A DNA stretch of 64,000 bases from positions 667,501 through 731,500 of the forward strand of contig OZ037768.1 of NCBI GenBank assembly GCA_964035545.1, written 5' to 3'. The position numbers were made by a program, and so were the translations under genes. Of the stretch, positions 13,901 to 25,900 are shown in pieces (positions within the stretch are counted from its first letter, which is position 1; every line of letters starts with the position of its first letter). The notes beneath the pieces were generated by a model. It was not told where the DNA came from. It searched no databases and saw only the letters and a program-made list of their open reading frames with translations. This DNA comes from Bugula neritina (lineage: Eukaryota > Bryozoa > Gymnolaemata > Cheilostomatida > Bugulidae).

Positions 13901-16900
13901 ACAGAATGTCTAAAAAATGAAATCTTAAGTTAGCAAATCGAGCTGATAAAGTATAGCAGATGTTAGTCATATGTAAGTAAATTAGATTCTTCCCATTATT
14001 CCATATACTGAGATCCTAGCTAATTTTTTACAAGATTATATCAAATAACAATTTAGAAGGTTACTGGATCTGTGCGTTGCCTTCTTATAATACCATTGAT
14101 CTCTATAGAAATACTGAGTCAAATAGTACAAAAGTTGTCTACTTAATTTTCAGTTTGCTACAAATCAATGCAAATAGTATTCCAGCAAACAACTTAACTT
14201 AGTTATCATTAAAATAGGCTTGACTTACTCTTTAGCTGAAGAGGAAACAAAGTTGATGATACGGCTGTCTTCTGTGACAAGGTACAGGTTATATCCGTCT
14301 GCTGCTGTTGCTATGAAACAAAATAACAAATAGTTTGCCAGAGAGGGCAGTTCTGTTTCTAGCAAGAAAATTAAATTCTTTGCTTTTCACAACAACAAAT
14401 CAAAACGAAAGTTTCTGTGTTGTCTAAAATGTTGTCTGAATATACAAGATATACAACATTATTACATTACAGCAGTTTCTTAGAACTAGTATTACCTGTG
14501 GACACTGATGACGCCAGCTCCTCCAGTAGCTTCACTTGGTTGGTTTTCTCGTGCACATTTTTGAGCAGTTTTTGAATGTGTATTCTTTTATCCTTGGCCT
14601 AGCAAAATGTATACGGCAAGAATGAAACACAGAAACTATGGCAGCTTAGTGACTTCTTGACCATACAAACATGGCACCATGATGCAACGAGTGCAAACTT
14701 ATGATTCTGCTTAAAACCACGATTCCTTAAAAGTATACTCACAAAAAATATACAAAGTTCGATTTTTATTTACTAGAAATGTGTTAAGAGCCATCTCCTT
14801 GGTGCACAATGCTTGTTCAAGCTTTTAATAGTTTAGGTGAGCAAAAACATTTTAATTAATATTTCAGTTTTATTCCACATTTACTTTTTACTCCTCTCTA
14901 ACTTCAGACTATATCATAAGATGTTTTAGTATTTGACATACTAAACTTAGACTTGGGGTATACTAGACTTAGACTTGAGGTATACTAGACTTAGACTTGA
15001 GGTATTCTAGACTTAGACTTGAGGTATACTAGACTTAGACTTGAGTTATTCTAGACTTAGACTTGGGGTAAACTAGACTTAGACTTAGGGTATACTAGAC
15101 TTAGACTTGAGGTATACTAGACTTAGACTTGAGGTAAACTAGACTTAGACTTGAGGTATACTAGACTTAGACTTGGGGTAAACTAGACTTAGACTTGAGG
15201 TATACTAGACTTAGACTTGAGGTATACTAGACTTAGACTTGGGGTACACTAGACTTAGACTTGCGGTAAACTAGACTTAGACTTGAGGTATACTAGACTT
15301 AGACTTGAGGTATACTAAACTTAGACTTGAGGTATACTAGACTTAGACTTGAGGTATACTAGACTTAGACTTGAGGTATACTAAACTTAGACTTGGGGTA
15401 TACTAGACTTAGACTTGAGGTATACTAGACTTAGACTTGAGGTATTCTAGACTTAGACTTGAGGTATACTAGACTTAGACTTGAGTTATTCTAGACTTAG
15501 ACTTGGGGTAAACTAGACTTAGACTTGAGGTATACTAGACTTAGACTTGAGGTATACTAGACTTAGACTTGGGGTACACTAGACTTAGACTTGCGGTAAA
15601 CTAGACTTAGACTTGAGGTATACTAGACTTAGACTTGAGGTATACTAAACTTAGACTTGAGGTATACTAGACTTAGACTTGAGGTATACTAGACTTAGAC
15701 TTGAGGTATACTAGACTTAGACTTGAGGTATACTAGACTTAGACTTGAGGTATACTAAACTTAGACTTGAGGTATACTAAACTTAGACTTGAGGTATACT
15801 AAACTTAGACTTGAGGTATACTAGACTTAGACTTGAGGTATACTAGACTTAGACTTGAGGTATACTAGACTTAGACTTGGGGTATACTAGACTTAGACTT
15901 GAGGTATACTAGACTTAGACTTAGGGTATACTAGACTTAGACTTGAGGTATACTAGACTTAGACTTGAGGTATACTAGACTTAGACTTGAGGTATACTAG
16001 ACTTAGACTTGAGGTATACTAGACTTAGACTTGAGGTATACTAGACTTAGACTTGAGGTATACTAGACTTAGACTTGAGGTATACTAGACTTAGACTTGA
16101 GGTATACTAAACTTAGATTTGAGGTATACTAAACTTAGACTTGAGGTATACTAGACTTAGACTTGAGGTATACTAGACTTAGACTTGAGGTATACTAAAC
16201 TTAGACTTGGGGTATACTAGACTTAGACTTGAGGTATACTAAACTTAGACTTGGGGTATACTAGACTTAGACTTGAGGTATTCTAGACTTAGACTTGAGG
16301 TATTCTAGACTTAGACTTGCGGTATTCTAGACTTAGACTTGAGGTAAACTAGGTTAAACTTTATTTACAATTCAGTTTCTCCAAAACCGTTTCAACTCGA
16401 AAAGATGACTCACTGACTGTTATTACACAAGTTTCTTGTAATATTCTAGACAACAGGCAGTAATAGCATTACGTAGCTCTATTTCTGAGCTCATATGTTA
16501 GGCAAGAATCTGATGGGTGAGGAAATAATTAAAGACATTCATGGCACGCAAAGAACTATTAATTAATAACTTGTAAATTAAACCTATCCTTCAATGAATA
16601 AACAAAAGCGAATGAAGCAAGGGCATAGCTTTAGTTCTATAACTATCACTTACGGACTGTTCTTTACCCTCACCTGTATCAGTAGTGCATATGAGTTGGA
16701 ACTTAAACTACATTTATAGAAGGTAATATGCTTACCTTACTGTATTCTATTACAGGCCTGTGTGGAGAGCCCTCTCTGTCTAAAACAGCACACACAAGTT
16801 TAGCTTATCACCAGATCTCTACTAACGTGTCATTCTATTTTTAGATCCAGTAGAACTATTTATAGCTGTGCCAGATATGGGACCACAGCTTATATTCTAA

Positions 16901-19900
16901 TGTCCATATGGAGGCTCACTGACATGAGAGGAATTGAAACTGAAGTAGCAACTGGAGCAGTGTGAATGGTTTAAACTTTAAAAGAACTTGCTTTAACAAA
17001 GTTAACTTGATTGACTTGGTTTCGAGAGACTTGAGTTAATAAGTTTGACTTGAGGAACTTGACTGACATATACATCAGTTCCAGAGAGTAGTAGTGCATG
17101 GTGAACATCCTATATTGTGTTTATTGCGCTTACTGTAAATAATGTCTCCATTCCGAATTCTGTTATTCCGGGACTTTCGTTTATTTACCAGCCAAGACTC
17201 AACAGTCTCCTCTGACACGTAGTTCTGGATGTACTGGTCGAGGAGAGATGGGTTGTCTTGGAGGAAGTTGATGACTGTGTCATTGTTAATATCTGTAGTA
17301 TGAAACACAGAATAACTATAAGAAAGTGCTTTGCTACAGGGACTACAGTTTAGTGAGTGCTGGACTACAGTTTAGTGAATGACTACAGTTTAGTGAGCGA
17401 GTGACTACAGTTTAGTGAGTGCTGGACTATAGTGAGCAAGTATGCTATCAATGAGAGTGACATTAAGAAAACTGGGCACAATCGATAAACTATATACCTA
17501 CAGTTTGATAATTTAAAATTACAGTTTAATTAAGTTGTTAATAAGTTTTCAGTTCTCCAGTTGGTCAAGTGCTAATTAGCAATAATTAGTAATTAGCAAT
17601 CAGTGTCAACAGGTTTTTACAGACATGAGGTTTTGGCAAACAACTAGAATTCTGACAGATACTATAGTACAGGAAATATTAGATATATAATAGTTATAAT
17701 AGAATAAAATAGGTTACATAACACCATAAGTGTGCCTTAATAATACGATATGCTTGTCCTTAATCCTTTTATTTTGACCTGTCCCTCCCTGGTCACATGT
17801 CAAGCATAGCTGCATTTCAATTTGCATTAAATTGATTTCTTTTTAGAGAGATGCTGTTGTTACAAAACCAGTGAACCTTTTTAGAGAACAAACTAAACAT
17901 AATAATTTTGATCTGGGCCAGATTGAAGCTTTGCTAACCTATAGAGCAAAACCTTAAAATGAAAATGCATATTCTTACATGAAATATGGAAATAATACAT
18001 ATTGTGTGAACAATGTTGCACATTCAATAGTTGCATGTTTTGTGCTGAGAAGTAAAAAACCTTGCCAGGTTTGTCTTAAAGGTGGATAAGTTCTTACAAT
18101 ACCAATATTTTACACTGCAGAAAGTTCGTACAAGTTGTGTTATGAAATGTTCAAAAGGTAGCAGCAAAAATCGTCTGGTGAATTCAATTAAACTGATGTA
18201 AGCTCAGCCTAGGCAAATAACAGAGTCCTTAATAGAATGCTAATTTAATATTTCTATAAATACAGCCCTACACATACAATGGCGATCGATTGAATCTATA
18301 AAACTTTACATTCAGATATATTTCTTGATATTGGCAAGTGTTCTTCATCCCGTGTCAATGATCCCACAATTGTTGATAGTCTTCTATACAACTGAATAGT
18401 GTAGATTTTATTGGCTGGATGTGGTAGTCATGGTAACTACTCACTGCTCGCTACTCTATAATCTATATCATTCTGGTAACATGATTATTCACTGTTGTTT
18501 GTTTAAGGCTATTATAAACTTATTTGATTTTTGCCAATCGTGATGATTATAGCATAGCTTCCTCTCACCATAACTAATTTTACTTGCTTATTTCATCTAT
18601 TACTTTATTTACTTACTTGTTTATTTATTTTTGAATAAAACAGTAAATTTTGGTATTGGTGATGCTCCAATCAGCTTGTGCGTAGCCTAGCAACCAGTAA
18701 ATACTGTTTCCTATTGTTTTAGGTTTATAATATTAACATCATATAGAAAACTGTTCAGCTTCATTCACTATTGTCATGTGCAATACATGCACTATTTTCT
18801 CCTGCAATACGCGTATTACCTATCTAGTAATATAATAAATAGTATATTACTATGTCTACTCTATACCTAGCAATATAATAAATAGTATATTACTATGTCT
18901 ACCCTATACCTAGCAATATAGCACTAGAGACTGGGGGGGGGGGGGGGGGGGTGTTATAGTAGCCATATTGTCTCTAGTCTATGGAGCACACAGTGTGTTT
19001 ATAAGGTCACATGACCTATAAGCATCCTATACAGAATAAGGGGGTAAAAAAATTCGGAGCGTAAATCATACTAAGGGAAAGAGTAAACTGCATCTAGAGA
19101 AAGGGGATTAAATGTAGTATTCTAATAAATTATAAAAGTTATATAAACTGCAATCGTAACACTTGAGTTTAATTTCTGTGTTTATTCCTTTCAGTTTCTT
19201 AGAAGTGCATGCTTGGTATACAAACCCTTTAAATCCAGTTTGCGGCCAACAGGAGTATCATGTAATAATCAAAGCGATAGGCTGAGATGGCATTTAATTT
19301 GAATAAAAGGCGGATGTGGGCCACTCAAAGAGCAGTAATATCACCAATAGCTCAAAGATTAGGTTTTATACAAGCTTTGAATATTTATTTTCCTTAAATC
19401 GCTTCAAAAGATTACACGACTCTTACATTCATCTAAGCTTAGTATAGCGGTACATGCAGATAATTCAAGTTTTATTACAGAGTAACCCGAAGTCTAACTT
19501 GAGTAACTCAACTCTAACTTTAGCAGCCCGAGTTTAGCTCAAAGAACCCGAGTAACTTAACTTAAGTCAAGTCCATAAGGAGCTTACTCAACATAATTTC
19601 AAGTCATTATAAAGAAGTTGGGTCAACCCACAGTGTCAACTAGAGAAATTATTTTCCTTATAGCTGCCATGTTGATTAAATTTAATTTCAAACAGGAAGT
19701 GAACTGCCAGAAGTAGCAGCTTTCAGAGTTACTCAAAATTTGTCTAAAAGGCAATGAAACCAGCAGTAAAAACTGTAAATGTAATTAGTATATCTACTAT
19801 TATAATAACTATTACTTAAAATTAAATCATCGGATAATAATATTATCTAAGTTGAACAATTAATTTGCGGTTTTTAAAGATCAGCCTATATTAGGAGAAT

Positions 19901-22900
19901 AGTGTTCACTAACTATAATTGATGAATAATGTATTTAATTACTGGCATAATTATTATGTAATAATGTTATATTAATACAGTTATATAGTATCTATGAGTT
20001 GTATACTGGTATAATAAACAGTATGTATATTATACTGCATTATACTGCATACTCAATAGTGTATAATTATATTTCCTAATATAACAATTTTGGTGCATAC
20101 AGATGCTGAATATCTATTCATTTTTCGTTCTAATTCCAAACTAAAACTCTCGAACACAATAATTTTCAAAAACTCATCTGAAACTGTGACAAGGGAACCT
20201 GTTTATAAGAACTTGTGTCAGTAGTTTGTTGGATTTAAGGAGAAATAACTCCACGTACCTGAGTGATTGTATAGATTCATACCAAGATAAACCAACCTTC
20301 GCCAGCAAATTTAAATATCATTATAATATTAAACTGATGTGAAGCCCAGTGTTGGTTGCTAAACTAAATTAATTATTGATATTTCGCAGTCAATAGCAGC
20401 AGCAGTAGCAGTGGCAGCAGTAGCAGTAGCAGTGGCAGCAGTTGTTAAGCTACTAGTTACAATTCACACAAATTCTATACTCAACAAACGGCTAAGGAGC
20501 CAATATAAGTATGCTATACACAGCGTCGTGCAACTCAGCAATGAGTTGAATAGCTATTAAGAAGTTCTGACAATACAAGCTATTCATACGAATTAACATT
20601 ATGTAATTACAGAGCCTAGCAAAGCAAACACTCTCTCGAGTGTACCAACCCACTATTGCATCATGATTCAATTAGACAACTCTTATTAGCTGCAAATTTA
20701 AAACTCTAGGCTTTCTATTAGTCTAGATAGCCTTAGGGTATCTACATAGCCTTAGATATTAGGCAGAGATGTGCTACCTTTTCCGGTGCTTATGCTACTC
20801 TTCCCTAACCTACTGATGGTTAATTTATTGCTACAATCTTGCAGCAGCTTCTAGTAGATTGCTGTGCAGGTTTAAAGTTCGTTCTTCATGGAACATCCCT
20901 TACTGAGGGGACAAACAGTTGGTCAACTTATTTATCTTAAGACGGAGATAAAGCTTTAATGTCAATAAAATTAACTTTCTGATAACATAACAAAATAAAG
21001 AAATTGATAAGAATGAGCCCAGCTTCTCCCTAATAACTCTCAAACTTAATATAACATAATATAATTAGGTAAATAACTACTTTTACATTGATAATTTATG
21101 CTACTGTCGTAATGTACGTATAAACAGAACAGATACATTCAGTTATAATGCATATATCATACTGTAAAACAAAAACTAATATCGCTTGGATGATAGTTGA
21201 TAATGTACACTGAATAACTAATATATTACAGTAAGCACAGCAGTTCCCCTTCCTCGGTTATTTCAAATAATCACAAATCACAGCAGCAGCGATACACAAC
21301 ATATCCTTAGTAACAAAGACTTGTGGGAAGATTTTAGAGATGTATTAAGTTAGAGAAGAACCCAATGGCTTGAGTTTCCTTTACGTCATTAGAATGCTTC
21401 TGCCATCTCCAGGGAGCTGTTACTTGGAGAGCGTGCAGTCTTCATGGATTAGTAGATTATTATTTATTAATAAGATGTGTGTGAGAGAGTTGTATAAAAC
21501 ACCTTTTATTAAATACCATCAAATGTTGCATCACAAAATCGTGCTGCCGCTTGAAACAGCATCTAAGACTCTGACATGAAGTCATGAAGACAGGAAATTA
21601 TACTCAGTTTCTGTCATTCACAAGCAACAAAAGTTTTTCATGGCTCCACGGCTCAAGGGTACTTTGACCCAAAGTAGATTCAATCAGTGAACAACTGTCA
21701 CTCCGGAGTATGTGTATAAATTATGTGAAATAGTTATGTAGGCTTAAAGTTAATACATGAAACGAAATAAAAAACTTTTATACATTTAATTTGTTATTTT
21801 TAATATTTTGAAACAATCAAACTCTGCAATTTCAAAATAAATGTTATAAGATCAGCTTAGAAACTCTTTATTTTAATTTAAGTTTAACTTTGAAATAATA
21901 TAATTACATTTTCAGATCTTTACTTCTAACAGCTGTCTTTGTAGACCCCATGCTAACTAGCAACTGAACTGGCAACTGAACTAGCAACTGTACTAGCAAC
22001 TGTACTAGCAACAGTACTAGCAACTGTACTAGCAACTGTACTAGCAACAGTACTAGCAACAGTACTAGCAACTGTACTAGCAACAGTACTAGCAACAGTA
22101 CTAGCAACAGTACTAGCAACTGTACTAGCAACAGTACTAGCAACAGTACTAGCAACAGTACTAGCAACAGTACTAACAACAGCACTAACAATCCTGTCAA
22201 ACCCAAATCCATTCAGCAAAAACTAATTTTACGTATTATTTCTTTTGTCACTATTTATAGAATCATCAGCTGTATTATAACAAATAAATAACTAGCAGTA
22301 CAGTCTGCCCTATTGATTATATAATAGATACATATACGCTGTGTTATTATATACATTATAATACATGCATGATGTAATATTTTATATAATATATTATACA
22401 GACCGTATCATTATAATATATAATATATACATGCTGTAATATTATAGTCTGTTGCTATAGAAATCATCATCTATACAATATAACAGATGGAAGTAGTACC
22501 TCATGCATATTATCTGTATCTTTATAGGTAAAGTAGCTGCCACTATATAAACAGCTGACACATCTTACAGCTAATTAATAACTGCTGACTTAACCATACA
22601 ACTGTAATCATTCACCCAGCACCCAGCTATATCATATATCTCTAATACAGTGCTATTCAAGTATAATGTTTTGTAGCTTGATATTATACTCATTTTTCCT
22701 GAATATCCCAACTTCTACTTCCATAGCTTTAGCTACAGAAACTTTTTTAATTTAGCTCAAAATGTCAAGCCCAGCAGACCTACAACTTTGAGGGGTTCTA
22801 ACAGATAGCCCAAAACTTGCATAATTCTATAAGATTTGTACCACCATACAAAGTCCAGACATGATTGGAAAATAAAGGCTATTATTTATTGTAAATTAAT

Positions 22901-25900
22901 GATATCATTTGCATTGTTAATCGATTCTAAAAGCAATCATTTTAATTAAGATTTAATTAAATAATTAGAGTAATCTTTTTTACTATTATAGACAAGTAAA
23001 AAGCATTGAATTTGCTGCGGGATTCACATGCCACGCCTCGGTTTGTTAATTTCTGGTTAGATATTAGACCTGAATTTATACTCAGCAATCAGCTATCTAA
23101 ACATCCCTTCTCACATGGACTAGTTGCTAAGGAATGGAAGTGGAGAGAAATAGTAACAACATACAGTCATGAACTTTGTACATTACAGCATCAAAGTACC
23201 AAATAAAAATGTTATTTTAGCTTCAACTACGGCTTGAGAACTTATTTCAAAGACCAAAAATATTTCCTAGTTGTTTGCTTGTGGGTAAAATGAATACCTG
23301 TGATTAGTAAGAAAACAGCAACAGGATTTGATGCTCAACGGCTGGTGGAAAGTGAAGGATAAGAAAGTAAACAAGTGGCTAATAACAAGGTTTTGATATA
23401 AATTATTAAAAGACATTAAAACAACAACAGCCATTATAATAAAATATTATCTTTACAAGATTGCCAATTTTCCCACACTTACAGATAGGTCATGTGACTA
23501 CCAAGATGGCCAAGTTTTAATAAGAAAATGTTTGTTAGCATAAGAGTGTTTTAGAGCTGGAGGTATATACACATAAAGCTGAAAAAGAAGCTAGACCGTT
23601 ACTAGGGGCATATTATTTTATCCACTGGCGAAGTAACAGCTCCTAAAACATATGCCTCTAAAATAGGCTCAGTATTTCAGACTTGAAACAACGAGAAAGT
23701 GTTATACTGAGTAAGTAAATGTGTTAATCAGTGACAACATCAGTTTCGAGCCAAAGTTACGAGTTACCTTGATCACGGTGCAGCTGAATTATACCACAAC
23801 ATAACTTCCTCAAGTCTGTCAACAGGAAACAAGGTTTAATAGAATAACACACAACAGTAAGCTAGCAGCGACAGCTATCACTAGGAGATGGTGACTCACA
23901 TGCATACGGGTAACCTAAACTCAAATCTAAGTTTCTCTCTACCAGAATCAACTCTGCCAGTATTAGCCCAAGTTCTCAAGTCGTAGCATGAGTCATGATA
24001 GTCACACTTCATAGCCCGACAAATACACCAGTTTTTGAAAGAATAAAATACATCTGGCCTAAGGTTAAGCTAAAAGCTGGTTATTTTACTCATCTTTATA
24101 GAGATAGGGGAAGTGAATAGACTAGCTACAGAACCCTGGCTAAATGCTGCCCTATTACATAATATGATGACTCACCTACTCCGAGGCTCATGGCAGCAAG
24201 CTACACTTCCTGTTTAACGAAAGTCATTCTTTGGCTGCTTTTACTGTCCAACAAAATATTAGAATTCCTTTCCCTAGCTATTCAATTCAATGTATAAATT
24301 AATATCCGTTAGGAGAGAAGACGTATAGCCTATTATGTAACAACTCAGTAAAAGTGTATGACACGTGGTTTAATAAAATTCACAAGTTGTCAACGGAAAA
24401 GTTATAACATTGAGAGAGTTGTTAAGCTAGCCTAACATTGCCTGCGTTCAAGATGGCAAATACTGATTATTGATTTTATATAATACATTACACGCTACAC
24501 GCAGCTTTGGAGTGGAAACCGTATGGAGAACAAAATGTATGAAACGTAATAATAAATGTACTACACTAACAAATACAAGTACTCGCCCAAGTACTCGCAT
24601 TCATCAACACCCAGTATGCTATTACAGCTCGTGTTAATATCAATATGTCTATTAATAAAACGCAATTCTACGTTGTCAATCACTCTCGTATATTTGTTAA
24701 TCAGCATTTCGATGTACACTGTGCCAGTTAATTAGCCTTTGGCATTTGTAATACATGTAGCTGTAGAATAAAGTTTCACTTTCAAAGTGAAATTTAATGT
24801 TTGACTTGTGGCCAAAGGCTATTTTTATCTTTATAAGGCTACTATTTGATCAGGTAGTTTATTAGTGTTGACTTAAATCAAATAGCCTAGTAATTGGTAA
24901 ACCAACTTTTCATAATCACCTCTCTTAAACCATGTGTGAAATTTCATCTGTTGTTTGTGCAAAGCATGTAATTTGAATATAATTATGTTTGTCTAGTTGA
25001 GCTAGGAGTTTATATTGAACAGTGAATGTGACAAACAAACCAAGTTCTTGAGATTTTCTTGTCCAATAGCAACACCTGAAAGATTTAGTGCAGTGAAAGC
25101 TGAAAATATTGAAGTGATGAATGTAATTTATTTTTTTCTTTTTGGAATATAGTACAAACAAATATAATTGATAAATTTGTAGCTGTGCACCAAATATTCA
25201 ATTTGTAAAATTTAATATTAGTATAAGCTTTTTATTTAAATTATTTATAAGTCATATATATAGGTCACATATATAGGCCATGTATATATGTAGGTTGTGT
25301 ATATAGGTCATGTATATATGTAGGTTGTGTATATAGGTCATGTATATATGTAGGTTGTGTATGTAGGTCATGTATATATGTAGGTTGTGTATATAGGTCA
25401 TGTATATATGTAGGTTGTGTATGTAGGTCATGTATATATGTAGGTTGTGTATATAGGTCATGTATATATGTAGACCAAGCAAATTATTAGAGATAATATT
25501 CTGTTCATAGTTCAGTCTTTTGCTAATGATTTCAATTTTTGTATTTCCTTACTAGAAAAATTTAAAATTAGACTATTTCAGAGCAGACAAACTTTTAGCA
25601 TAATGTAATAATTTTGAGCTTCTCAAATCAAAATCAATACCCATGCATAGACGACTCCAACTTTCACACACTTGTACACACAACTCCTACTTTCATACAC
25701 ATGTACACACAACTCCTACTTTCATACACATGTACACACAACTCCAACTTTTATACACATGTACACACAACTCCTACTTCCATACACATGTACACACAAC
25801 TCCTACTTTCATACACATGTACACACAACTCCAACTTTTATACACATGTACACACAACTCCTACTTCCATACACATGTACACACAACTCCTACTTTCATA

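Noticed and set aside
21904-22219. Leu/Val-rich and Val-Ala-Ser-Thr repeat proteins on the minus strand
   Set aside because: These are the 12-bp minisatellite in two frames, with no start or splice context.
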